A DNA stretch of 64,000 nucleotides from Bordetella sp. H567. GTDB lineage: Bacteria; Pseudomonadota; Gammaproteobacteria; Burkholderiales; Burkholderiaceae_B. Within the stretch, counting starts at the first letter, position 1. Each line of letters starts with the position of its first letter. This document shows positions 42,636-50,903 of this stretch, piece by piece. A program made the position numbers and the translations under genes. The stretch lies in NCBI RefSeq assembly GCF_001704295.1, contig NZ_CP012334.1:5158084-5222083 (forward strand). Reading direction: 5' to 3'. The notes beneath the pieces were generated by a model, which saw nothing but the letters and a program-made list of their open reading frames with translations, was not told the DNA's origin and made no database searches.

Positions 42636-44534
42636 TCAGAGAAAGCCCGTGGAGATCCACGGAATGAATGCCACCAGCACCACCCCCGCCGCCAGCGCGG
42701 CCAGGTAGCCCCACATATACGGCATGGCCTCGTCCGGGCTGACCTTGCTGATGGCGCAGGCGCCGTAGTAGCCGACGCCGAACGGCGGCGCGAACAGGCC
42801 CAGCCCCATCGACAGGATGACGACCATGGCGTAGTGCACTTCGTTGACGCCGACGGCCCGGGCGATGGGGAACAGAAGCGGCCCGAACAGCACGATGGCC
42901 GGGATGCCTTCCAGCACGCTGCCCAGGATGACGAAAGCCACGATGGACACGACCAGGAAGCCGGCCGTGCCGCCCGGCATGCGGCGCATGAACTCGGCCA
43001 GGTCCTGCGAAAAGCCCGACTGCGTCAGGCCCCAGGCCATCGCGGTCGCGGCACCGACGATGAAGATGATGGCGCCCGACAGCGCCGCCGTATCCAGCAG
43101 CATCGAGGGGATGCGGCGCCAGTCGAAGCGGCGGTACAGCAGCAGGCCGGCCAGCACCGAATAGGCGATGCCGATGGTGGACACTTCCGTGGCGGTGGCC
43201 ACGCCTTCGACCACCGCGGCGCGGATCAGGAAAGGCAGCAGCAACGCCGGCACGGAAACGCAGAACAGCCGGGCGATCTCGCGTCCGGGGGCGCGCCGCA
43301 CGCCGGACAAATCCTCGCCGCGGCTGCGGCGCCAGACGATGACCGCCAGCGCCAGGCCCAGCGCGACGCCGGGCAGCATGCCGCCGGTGAACAACGCCGC
43401 GATCGATACCCCGGTCACCGAACCGATGGTGATCAGCACGATGCTGGGCGGTATGGTTTCGGTCTGCGCGCCGGTGCAGGACAGCAGCGCCGCCAGATTG
43501 CCCGGCCGCGCGCCGCGCTGCTGCATTTCCGGGAACAGGGCCGGCGCCACCGCGGCCATGTCGGCCACCTTGGAACCCGATATGCCGGACACCAGGTACA
43601 TCGCGCCGATCAGCACGTACGACAGGCCGCCGCGCACATGCCCCAGCAGGCTGGCCAGGAAGCCGATCATGGCGCGCGCCATGCCGGTCATTTCGATGAG
43701 CAGGCCCAGCAGGATGAACATGGGCACGGCCAGCAGGATCAGGTGCGACATGCCCTCGTCCATGCGCCCCACCATGACCATCAGCGGCGTATGCGTGGTC
43801 AGCGCCAGGTAGCCGAAGGTGGCCAGGGCGAAGGAAAACGCGATGGGCACACCCAGGAAAACATTGGCCGCTACCAGCCCGACGAAGAAGACCAGCAGGT
43901 TCGCCTTGCCCAGCGTCGCCAGCACCGGCTGTGCCAGCAAGAACAACCCGGCGATGATGGCAACGGTGGCCACCGCGCCCGCCACCTGCCGCCATGAGCC
44001 CGCGCGCGCCAGGCGCAGCAGCGCGAAGGCCGTCATCAGGACGAAGCCCACCGGCAACGCCGCGGCGCGCCACGCGTTCGATATTTCGAGCGCGGGCGTG
44101 GTCACGACGGCTTCCTCGTTGGCGTATTCCCAGGCGTGCGGCAGCACCATCAGCATGAAGCATAGCGAGGCGGCGATGGCGGCCACGTCCAGCCAGGCCC
44201 GCGCGGCCGGCGAGGCGCGCGACACCAACGCCGTCATGCGCATATGTTCCCCGCGCCGCAGCGCCACCACCGCGCCCAGCATGGACAGCCACAAGAACAG
44301 GATGGACGCCAGTTCGTCGCCCCAGACCAGCGGCGAGTGAAAGACATAGCGCGCGATCACGCCCGCCAGCAGGACGACGATTTCGGCCAGCACCAGCAGC
44401 GCCGCGGGGACTTCGACCAGCCGTCCCAAGGCGCGGTCCAGCCCGTCCAGGCGACGGGCCGCCGCGCCGCCGGACGCCGCGGGCCGCGCGTCTTTCAACG
44501 CGTCCTTCGCATAGTAGCCAGCGTGTGTCTGCAT
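42636..44534 (-). CDS. Fused TRAP transporter permease (DctQ-DctM)
   Basis: The 632-residue membrane protein joins the small and large TRAP subunits. Residues about 30-200 form the four-helix DctQ part (VLLAGVIARYVFHSPLVWGDELASILFLWLSMLGA). From about residue 210 follows the DctM part with twelve or more helices (GVPIAFSFALATFGYLAL, VSGISGSKVADMAAVAP, SCTGAQTETIPPSIVLITIGS, GLFAPPFGVGYYGACAI). GGAGG stands before the ATG. It takes up its ligand with the DctP protein encoded 133 bp upstream, driven by a Na+ or H+ gradient. The same operon carries the enzymes for its use. Confidence 0.92.
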   Translation of the reverse strand: MQTHAGYYAKDALKDARPAASGGAAARRLDGLDRALGRLVEVPAALLVLAEIVVLLAGVIARYVFHSPLVWGDELASILFLWLSMLGAVVALRRGEHMRMTALVSRASPAARAWLDVAAIAASLCFMLMVLPHAWEYANEEAVVTTPALEISNAWRAAALPVGFVLMTAFALLRLARAGSWRQVAGAVATVAIIAGLFLLAQPVLATLGKANLLVFFVGLVAANVFLGVPIAFSFALATFGYLALTTHTPLMVMVGRMDEGMSHLILLAVPMFILLGLLIEMTGMARAMIGFLASLLGHVRGGLSYVLIGAMYLVSGISGSKVADMAAVAPALFPEMQQRGARPGNLAALLSCTGAQTETIPPSIVLITIGSVTGVSIAALFTGGMLPGVALGLALAVIVWRRSRGEDLSGVRRAPGREIARLFCVSVPALLLPFLIRAAVVEGVATATEVSTIGIAYSVLAGLLLYRRFDWRRIPSMLLDTAALSGAIIFIVGAATAMAWGLTQSGFSQDLAEFMRRMPGGTAGFLVVSIVAFVILGSVLEGIPAIVLFGPLLFPIARAVGVNEVHYAMVVILSMGLGLFAPPFGVGYYGACAISKVSPDEAMPYMWGYLAALAAGVVLVAFIPWISTGFL

Positions 44535-44667
44535 ATCGCCTCCGCCAGGGGCCGGCGCGGCAGGCCGTCCGGCCCGGCCGCGCCGCGGCCTGATTCATCT
44601 TCCCGTATTCGTATACGCGCGCCTCGGCGCCTTGCCGCGGCCCCTCCGGGCCGCCGGGCTGGCCGCA

Positions 44668-45684
44668 TCAGGCCAGCTTGCCGACCGCGCCTTCGAGCAG
44701 GCCCCAGGCCTCGTCGCCGAACTTGCCACGCCATTCCTGGTAGAAGCCCGCCTGGCGCAGCCGCGCCTGGAAAGAATCGGCCTTGGGCCGGTTGAACTTC
44801 AGGCCCTTGGATTCCAGGTCGCTCTGGATGGACTGGTTCATCTTCTTCAAGTCTTCCCGCTGCAGCATGCCGGCGTCGTTGAACGCGGTTTCCCACAGCT
44901 TTTGCAGGTCCGGCGGCAGGCGGCGATAGGCGCGGCCGTTGGCGATGAACCAGTAGCCGTCCCAGATGTGGTTGGTCAGCGAGCAGTACTTCTGCACTTC
45001 GTACAGCTTGGCGGCCTGGATGATGGGCAGCGGATTTTCCTGGGCGTCGACGATGCGCGTCTGCAGCGCGGAATAGACTTCGCTGAACTGCAGGCTGGCC
45101 GGCGCGGCCGACAGGGCCTTGAACATCGAGATGGAGAGCGGGCTGACCGGCACGCGGATCTTGGTGCCGTCCAGGTCCTGCGCATCGGCGATGGGCTTGC
45201 TGCTGGTGGTGATCTGGCGAAAGCCGTTGTCCCACATCTTCTGGAAGGCGTACAGGTTGGCCTTGGCGATCTTGTCGCGCACGTGCGCGCCCAGCGCGCC
45301 GTCCATCGCCTTCCACACCTGGTCGTAATCGGAAAACGCGAAGCCCACCGCGTTGATGGCCGCCACCGGGACCACGGTGGCGATGACCAGGGCCGACGGC
45401 GTGAACAGCTCGATGCCGCCGCTGCGTACCTGCGACAGCATGTCCGTATCGCCCCCCAACTGGTTGTTGGGGAAGATGGTGATGTCCAGCCGGCCGCCGG
45501 ATTCCTTGCGTATGCGGTCCACGGCTTCCTGCGCCCGCAGATGCAGCGGATGCGTCATGGGCAGGTTGTGGGCGTACTTGTAGGCGAATTCGGCCCCGGC
45601 GCGGGCCAGGCCGGGCACGCCCAGCGCGAGCGCGGGGCTGGCCGCCATGGCGCGCAGCAAGGTGCGGCGGGTCATCGTCGTCAT
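44668..45684 (-). CDS. TRAP transporter substrate-binding protein (DctP family), Tat-exported
   Basis: Periplasmic binding protein of 338 aa. The leader MTTMTRRTLLRAMAASPAL has a twin-Arg motif, so Tat export is likely; cleavage is probably near ARA. The core has YKYAHNLPMTHPLHLRAQEAVDRIRKESGG, IFPNNQLGGDTDMLSQVRSGGIELF and TKIRVPVSPLSISMFKAL with the conserved Arg that salt-bridges a ligand carboxylate. Start at 45684 with GGAG 6 bases upstream, not the longer frame. It is the first gene of the minus-strand catabolic operon and diverges from a LysR regulator. The ligand should be a carboxylate, probably a sugar acid. Confidence 0.9.
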   Translation of the reverse strand: MTTMTRRTLLRAMAASPALALGVPGLARAGAEFAYKYAHNLPMTHPLHLRAQEAVDRIRKESGGRLDITIFPNNQLGGDTDMLSQVRSGGIELFTPSALVIATVVPVAAINAVGFAFSDYDQVWKAMDGALGAHVRDKIAKANLYAFQKMWDNGFRQITTSSKPIADAQDLDGTKIRVPVSPLSISMFKALSAAPASLQFSEVYSALQTRIVDAQENPLPIIQAAKLYEVQKYCSLTNHIWDGYWFIANGRAYRRLPPDLQKLWETAFNDAGMLQREDLKKMNQSIQSDLESKGLKFNRPKADSFQARLRQAGFYQEWRGKFGDEAWGLLEGAVGKLA

Positions 45685-45910
45685 GGTTGTCTCCTTGGCG
45701 CCGGTTAGGTGTTGTAGGTGCGGTCCGGCAACGCGCGGCGATCGTGTAGGTGACGCCACGCCCCGGACCGTTCACGCGCGCCGTTGCAACGGCGCGGCGG
45801 GGTCGAATGCCCGGAAACTGGCGGCGCACGCGGGCGGCTGGCCGGCCCGCAGCAGAAATGTAGCGTGGCGACTAGAATCGGAGAAGCCGAAAATTTGGAT
45901 CGATTAAGCG

Positions 45911-46831
45911 ATGAAAGAGATAAATCTCTCGACCCGCGACTTGCGCGCTTTCCTGGCGCTGGCGGAACAGCGCAGCTTCACCCGCGCCGCGCGGCAGTGC
46001 CATCTTTCGCAATCGGCCTTCAGTTCGCTGATCCGTACCATCGAAGAAACCCTGGGATATCGCCTGTTCGATCGCGATACCCGCAATGTGGAGCTGACCC
46101 CGCAGGGACGCTTGCTGGAAGCCTCCGCCCGGCGCGTGCTGGACGATTTCGACGGCATGATCGACGACTTCCGCGGCCACGCCATGCTGGACAAGGGGCG
46201 GGTGTCGGTGGCCGCGCTGCCGTCCATCGCATCGGGCTGGCTACCGGGGGTCTTCGCGGAATTCCGCCAGCGCCATCCCGGTATCGAACTGGAACTGGCA
46301 GATGTGCTGTCGGCGCCTTGCCTGGAACGGGTGCGGGCCGGCCGCGCGGACCTGGCGCTGGCGTCATCGGGCATCCCGGCGCAGGACCTGGACGCGCGCC
46401 TGCTGTGCAACGACCGCTTCCACCTGGTGTGCCGGGCCGACCATCCGTTGGCGCGGCAACGCGAAGTGGGCCTGCCGGACCTGTCGGCCGCCCCCTTCAT
46501 CCACCTGGCCCGGTCGCACAGCGTACGCCTGCAGCTGGAGCGGGCCTTTCATCCGTATCCGATGAAGACGGTAATGGAAGTGGAGCAACTGGCGACGGTG
46601 ACCGGCATGATCGCCGCCGGCATCGGCATCACGGTGGTGCCGGCGCTGACGCTGTACGAATTCGAGCGCCCCGACCTGGTCAGCCGGCCGCTGAAGATCG
46701 CGGGGCTGGTACGCCGCATCTACCTGATCACGCGGCGCGGCTTGAGCCTGCCGCCCGCGGCCGAACGGCTGCATGCCCTGATGCTGGAACGCCGTCCGGG
46801 ACAGCGGCGGCGTGCCCGCACGGCCGCCTAG
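45911..46831 (+). CDS. LysR-type transcriptional regulator of the RuBisCO-like/TRAP cluster
   Basis: LTTR of 306 aa with HTH at residues 1-65 (DLRAFLALAEQRSFTRAARQCHLSQSAFSSLIRTIE) and an effector domain ending in an Arg-rich tail. It diverges from the DctP gene across 226 bp. The last part of that gap is AT-rich: a -10-like TAGAAT at 45873-45878, and AATCG (45876-45880) with CGATT (45901-45905) as widely spaced inverted half sites. By position it should control the operon in response to a pathway intermediate. Downstream it converges on the HCCA isomerase gene. Confidence 0.88.
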   Translation: MKEINLSTRDLRAFLALAEQRSFTRAARQCHLSQSAFSSLIRTIEETLGYRLFDRDTRNVELTPQGRLLEASARRVLDDFDGMIDDFRGHAMLDKGRVSVAALPSIASGWLPGVFAEFRQRHPGIELELADVLSAPCLERVRAGRADLALASSGIPAQDLDARLLCNDRFHLVCRADHPLARQREVGLPDLSAAPFIHLARSHSVRLQLERAFHPYPMKTVMEVEQLATVTGMIAAGIGITVVPALTLYEFERPDLVSRPLKIAGLVRRIYLITRRGLSLPPAAERLHALMLERRPGQRRRARTAA

Positions 46832-46908
46832 ACGCGCGGCCCGCGCCTTCCGCCCCGCCGGCCACCGGCGGCAAGACCGGCCACGCCGGCAGGCGACACG
46901 GCTACCCC

Positions 46909-47547
46909 CTAAGCGACCCGGGTGCCGCCATCGCGCGCCCACTGCACGGCGTCTTCCACGCGATCGTTGCCCCAGAACATTTCATCGCCGGCGAACATCA
47001 TGGGGGCACCGAAAATGCCCAGCGCCTGTGCCCGGTCGACCTGCGCGCGAAAGGCCTGCTTGATTTCATCGCTGCCCGCGCGGGCCAGCACCGCATCGGC
47101 ATCCACGCCCAGGCCGCGCAGGCGATCCCGCACCACGTCGGGCTGGTTGATATCCACGTCATCGACGAAATTGGCGCGGAACATGGAAAGGCAGAACGCC
47201 TTGCCCCACTCCGCCTGGAGCCCGATCAGCGCGACCCGCGAGGGCAGCACGCCCACGCGCGGGAAAACCGTGGGACGCCGGTAGCGCACGCCGTACTTGC
47301 CGGCCAGCCGGGCCACCTCCCGCATCATGTATTCGCCCTTGTCCGGAAACAGGCGGAAGGGCGAGTCGTCCCAGCCCCGCGCCTTGAATATGGGGCCGAG
47401 CAGGAAGGGCCGGTAGTCCACGAGCACCCCCTGCGCCGCGGCGATCGGCTCGATACGCTCGATCGCCAGGAAGCTGTAGGGGCTGGCGAAGTCGAACCAG
47501 ATGTCCAGCCGCTTCGTGCCATCGGATGCGCCGCTTGCTTGCGTCAT
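46909..47547 (-). CDS. 2-hydroxychromene-2-carboxylate isomerase (DsbA-like fold)
   Basis: Kappa-class-GST-like enzyme of 212 aa. The N-terminal WFDFASPYSFLAIERI, with Ser in place of the DsbA CxxC motif, and the C-terminal GIFGAPMMFAGDEMFWGNDRVEDA are diagnostic. The family isomerises 2-hydroxychromene-2-carboxylate in naphthalene breakdown, but most genome copies lack such a pathway and work as glutathione-dependent isomerases on unknown substrates. No aromatic degradation genes are adjacent. GGAG lies 5 bases before the ATG. It follows selD by 110 bp. Confidence 0.88.
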   Translation of the reverse strand: MTQASGASDGTKRLDIWFDFASPYSFLAIERIEPIAAAQGVLVDYRPFLLGPIFKARGWDDSPFRLFPDKGEYMMREVARLAGKYGVRYRRPTVFPRVGVLPSRVALIGLQAEWGKAFCLSMFRANFVDDVDINQPDVVRDRLRGLGVDADAVLARAGSDEIKQAFRAQVDRAQALGIFGAPMMFAGDEMFWGNDRVEDAVQWARDGGTRVA

Positions 47548-47567
47548 GCTGTCTCCTTGCCGATGTA

Positions 47568-47656
47568 TGCCGTATTCCTGGGCCGGCCGCCGCCTGCCGT
47601 ACTCGTCGGCCCGCCGCCACCCGCCGTATTGCCGAGCCCGCCGCCGAGCGGTATTG
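47568..47656. repeat. Imperfect 27-bp tandem repeat between selD and the isomerase gene
   Basis: Units begin at 47568 (TGCCGTATTCCTGGGCCGG), 47595 (TGCCGTACTCGTCGGCCCG) and 47622 (CGCCGTATTGCCGAGCCCG), with a 25-base degenerate fourth unit running to the selD stop. The shared pattern is GCCGTA(T/C)T followed by GCCCGCCGCC. It occupies nearly all of the gap between two same-strand genes. Confidence 0.7.
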
Positions 47657-47657
47657 C

Positions 47658-48725
47658 TCAGCCCGCCGCGACGTCGACGCCGGGGTCGCCCTGCACCATC
47701 CGGCCCACGACGGCGGCCTGCGTGAAGCCTTGTTCGGCCAGGACGGCCAGGACCCGCGGCGCGGTATCCGGATCGCAGGCCACCAGCAGGCCGCCGGAGG
47801 TCTGCGGGTCGGTCAGCAGCGCGCGCGATACGTCATCCACGCCGGGGGCCAGGGAGATCGCATCGCCATAGGACGCCCAGTTGCGGCCCGACGCACCGGT
47901 GATCATGCCGGCCTGCGCCATCTGCCGCACGCCGGGCAGCCATGGCAGCGCGGCCAGGTCGATGCGGGCACGCAGTCCCGCGCCGCGGCTCATCTCCAGC
48001 GCATGGCCCAGCAGGCCGAAGCCGGTGACGTCGGTCAGCGCATGCACGCCCGGCAGCGCGGCCAGCGCCGGGCCGGGGGTGTTCAGCCGCGTCGTGCTGG
48101 CGATCATGGCCTGGTAGCCCGCCGCGTCCAGCTGGTTCTTCTTGAGCGCGGCCGACAGGATGCCCACGCCCAGCGGCTTGCTGAGCACCAGCACGTCGCC
48201 CGCGCGCGCGTCGGCATTGCGCTTGACGCGGGCTGGGTGCACCAGGCCCATCGCCGCCAGGCCGTAGATGGGCTCGACCGAATCGATGGTGTGCCCGCCG
48301 GCCACCGGGATGCCGGCCTGCGCGCACACATCCTGGCCGCCGCGCAGGATTTCCGCGATGACTTCGCGCGGCAGCACATTGATCGGCATGCCGACGATGG
48401 CCAGCGCCATGATGGGCGTGCCCCCCATGGCGTAGACGTCCGACAGCGCATTGGTCGCGGCGATGCGGCCGAAGTCGTAGGGATCGTCCACGATAGGCAT
48501 GAAGAAGTCGGTGGTGGCGATCAGCGCCTGCTCGTCGTTCAGGCGGTACACCGCGGCGTCATCGGCGGTTTCGGTACCCACCATCAAGCCGGGGAAGGCC
48601 TGCGTGGGCGCGAAGCGGGCCAGCAGGTCGGCCAGCACGCCGGGTGCGATCTTGCAGCCGCAGCCGCCGCCATGCGAAAGCGAAGTCAGGCGCGGGACCA
48701 CGCCGGCGCTCGCGTCTTGGGTCAT
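47658..48725 (-). CDS. selD: Selenide, water dikinase SelD
   Basis: Makes selenophosphate from selenide and ATP for selenocysteine or selenouridine. The 355-aa product is the usual length. Active-site Cys22, Cys24 and Lys25 in GGGCGCKIAP match Cys17, Cys19 and Lys20 of the E. coli enzyme; cysteine is used, not selenocysteine. Further motifs are TDFFMPIVDDPYDFGRIAATNALSDVYAMGG and LLTDPQTSGGLLV. Start at 48725 with GGAG 6 bases upstream. selA, selB and mnmH are not in the window, so the end use of selenophosphate cannot be told. Confidence 0.94.
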   Translation of the reverse strand: MTQDASAGVVPRLTSLSHGGGCGCKIAPGVLADLLARFAPTQAFPGLMVGTETADDAAVYRLNDEQALIATTDFFMPIVDDPYDFGRIAATNALSDVYAMGGTPIMALAIVGMPINVLPREVIAEILRGGQDVCAQAGIPVAGGHTIDSVEPIYGLAAMGLVHPARVKRNADARAGDVLVLSKPLGVGILSAALKKNQLDAAGYQAMIASTTRLNTPGPALAALPGVHALTDVTGFGLLGHALEMSRGAGLRARIDLAALPWLPGVRQMAQAGMITGASGRNWASYGDAISLAPGVDDVSRALLTDPQTSGGLLVACDPDTAPRVLAVLAEQGFTQAAVVGRMVQGDPGVDVAAG

Positions 48726-48892
48726 GAGAGTCTCCAGGGAAGCCGGAAAAGGATAGCACCGCCGCGACCCCGCGCGGATCCCGCGCGCCCGGCACACGCC
48801 GGCCCCACCCCTACTAAGAGTCATCAAAACGGCCTACTATCATGGTCCTTCCATGCCTATAAGCGCGCATCCGCGCCTGGACCCGAACCGCC

Positions 48893-49357
48893 ATGGCCAC
48901 TCTGCTTGCCGACTGCCCGCTCTGCCAGACGCATGGCGGCACCCTGCTGTGGCAGGGTACGCACATGCGCGTGGTGGAGGTCGAGGACCCGGACTATCCG
49001 GGCTACACCCGGGTCATCTGGAATGCGCACATTCCGGAGATGACCAGCCTGTCGCGCCATGGCCGGGAACTGATGATGGAAGCCGTCTGGCGCATCGAGG
49101 AAACCCAGCGCGAGATCCTGCGTCCGGACAAGGTCAATGTCGCGTCACTGGGCAATATGGTGCCGCACCTGCATTGGCACATCATCCCGCGCTGGCGCGG
49201 CGACCGGCATTTTCCGGATGCCGTCTGGGCGCCGGCGCGCATCCCGCGCGGCCAGGAACCGCCGGAATGGGCGCCGCGCATGGCGGCGATCCAGGCCGTC
49301 ATGCAGCGCTATCGCAACCGCCTGCTCGACACCTTGAACGCCCTGCCCCGCCATTGA
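48893..49357 (+). CDS. HIT family nucleotide-binding protein
   Basis: Histidine-triad hydrolase of 154 aa. The triad is HLHWHIIPR with His92, His94 and His96. The N-terminal CPLCQTHGG with two Cys resembles the zinc-like knuckle of some Fhit/HIT proteins. The family cleaves nucleoside phosphoramidates or dinucleotides. No Shine-Dalgarno is evident. TACTAT at about 48835 could be its -10 element. It diverges from selD. Confidence 0.88.
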   Translation: MATLLADCPLCQTHGGTLLWQGTHMRVVEVEDPDYPGYTRVIWNAHIPEMTSLSRHGRELMMEAVWRIEETQREILRPDKVNVASLGNMVPHLHWHIIPRWRGDRHFPDAVWAPARIPRGQEPPEWAPRMAAIQAVMQRYRNRLLDTLNALPRH

Positions 49358-49375
49358 TCCGTCGCCGTCGAATTG

Positions 49376-49852
49376 ATGATTACGCGTGCCATGAACCCTC
49401 GCTTTTCGGCCACCCCTTTGACGCGGCTGGCCGCCGCCCTGGGCCTGGTGGCGGTCGCACCCGCCTGCCTGGCGGCCCGGCCCGTCACGACCCCCTGCCC
49501 CGCCACGCTGCAGATCTCGCAGACGTCGGTGAGTACGCCCGGCGGATGGTCCGTGATGCCCGACCCGCGCCGTGATGCCGACCATCGCCTGCAGGGCATC
49601 ACCTTCTTTTCGGGCGATCCCCGCAACATGGTCGCGTTGGCGCCCGACACGGAAAAGCGGTCCACGCACGGCTATGCGTCGACCTGGCACTTCCAGCCCG
49701 GCGACCAGGGCTACTGGATCGGATGCAGCTACACGGATACGAACCTGCTGGCCGTGCGCAAGCTGGCGGACAACATCAGCCAGTGCGACATGATGCAATA
49801 CCTGGCCGATCGCCGCCGGCCCGGCGGCGCGGTCGAAGTGGTCTGCTACTGA
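49376..49852 (+). CDS. Small exported protein of unknown function (STY0301-like)
   Basis: About 158 aa with a signal peptide ending near LAA (residue 34 from this start; MNPRFSATPLTR at 49391 is an alternative, shorter start). The mature part begins RPVTTPCPATLQISQ. It then has GGWSVMPDP and ITFFSGDPRNMVALAPD, and ends with two Cys residues (WIGCSYTDTN, NISQCDMM) and a C-terminal CY. The layout resembles the STY0301 family of small periplasmic proteins; this is from memory of motifs and unproven. Its TGA directly abuts the ung ATG with no gap, so the two are coupled. Confidence 0.55.
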   Translation: MITRAMNPRFSATPLTRLAAALGLVAVAPACLAARPVTTPCPATLQISQTSVSTPGGWSVMPDPRRDADHRLQGITFFSGDPRNMVALAPDTEKRSTHGYASTWHFQPGDQGYWIGCSYTDTNLLAVRKLADNISQCDMMQYLADRRRPGGAVEVVCY

Positions 49853-50605
49853 ATGGAAAACCGTCTCCGTACCCCCTTGTCCGTATTGGCTTCCCAACTG
49901 CCGCCGGAGTGGGCGCCTGCCCTGGCCACCCCCGCCGCCGCGCGGGCATTGCCGGAAATCTGCGGCCACGTCGACCGCCGGGTCGAGGCTGGCATCACCG
50001 TCTATCCCTGCGCGCCCTTCCGGGTGCTGGAGCTGCTACGGCCGCGCGACGTCAAGGTGGTGATCCTGGGCCAGGACCCCTATCACGGCCCCGGCCAGGC
50101 CCAGGGACTGGCGTTTTCCGTCCCGGACGGCTGCAAGCGGCCGCCCAGCCTGCGCAATATCTTCAAGGAAATCGCCGCGGAGTACCCGGACAAGGGCATA
50201 CCGGCGGGCAACGACCTCACGCCCTGGGTAGAGCAAGGCGTGCTGCTGCTGAATACCTCGCTCACGGTAGAGGACGGACAGCCCGCCTCGCACGCCAAGC
50301 GCGGCTGGGAGGCCATCACCGACGCCCTGATTTCGCTGGTGGCCCGCCAGCCACAGCCCAAGGTGTTCATGCTGTGGGGCGCGCACGCCCAGTCCAAGCG
50401 CGCACTGTTGCCACAGGACCACAACACGCTGGTGCTGATGGCCAACCATCCGTCGCCCCTGTCCGCATCGCGTCCACCCGCGCCGTTCCTGGGCTGCGGC
50501 CATTTCCGCCAGGCCAATGAGTGGCTTCTGACGCGCGGACAGGAAATTGTCGATTGGGGTTTGCCCCAGAAAACGCTGGCGCCGCAGCTTCAGTTCGGGT
50601 TATGA
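49853..50605 (+). CDS. ung: Uracil-DNA glycosylase
   Basis: Family 1 UDG of 250 aa that removes uracil from DNA. The catalytic water-activating motif is GQDPYHGPGQAQGLAFSV with Asp75. The Leu-intercalation motif HPSPLSASR is near residue 200, and LLLNTSLTVEDGQPASHA lies between. The N-terminal 50 residues are longer than in E. coli Ung. It starts immediately at the stop of the small exported-protein gene. Confidence 0.94.
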   Translation: MENRLRTPLSVLASQLPPEWAPALATPAAARALPEICGHVDRRVEAGITVYPCAPFRVLELLRPRDVKVVILGQDPYHGPGQAQGLAFSVPDGCKRPPSLRNIFKEIAAEYPDKGIPAGNDLTPWVEQGVLLLNTSLTVEDGQPASHAKRGWEAITDALISLVARQPQPKVFMLWGAHAQSKRALLPQDHNTLVLMANHPSPLSASRPPAPFLGCGHFRQANEWLLTRGQEIVDWGLPQKTLAPQLQFGL

Positions 50606-50903
50606 TTTGCGCGCTGCACAAAAAGAACGGCATTTTTCCGCATTACTGTTAGTCCGCCGCCAGCCTCGCTGACGGCCTCGAAACAAGTCACGGTGTCCGC
50701 AGCCTACCCGGGTAAAACAAGCCCGGCGATGCCGGTCTTCATCGCTTCCTGACCCCTTTCCTTTCGCCAGCGCCCCAACATGGGGACGCGACATGCGCAT
50801 GGTTGATCCGGTCGGCGTCGATGCTCCATCAACCAGCGCTGGATCCGGCACACACACCCCGGCCCGGCTCGATATGTGCCGCCAAAAGCGGCAAGGATAA
50901 GTC
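50606..50903 (+). other. Long leader region of the RhlE-type helicase gene
   Basis: About 300 bases between ung and the helicase gene with no supported ORF. The left end has an AT-rich patch (CACAAAAAGAACGGCATTTTTCC) that is the likeliest promoter area, giving a 5' UTR of roughly 220 bases. Long leaders are common for cold-induced DEAD-box helicase genes. A CCGGG-N9-CCCGG inverted repeat occurs near 50710. Confidence 0.4.
50878..50892 (+). promoter_or_regulatory. Hairpin directly before the helicase ribosome-binding site
   Basis: GCCGC (50878-50882), loop CAAAA, GCGGC (50888-50892), then AAGGA at 50893-50897 and ATG at 50904. A stable stem touching the Shine-Dalgarno could modulate initiation. 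This is inference from position. Confidence 0.35.

Noticed and set aside
47568-47656. CRISPR array
   Set aside because: Units are contiguous and imperfect with no unique spacers, and no cas gene is present.
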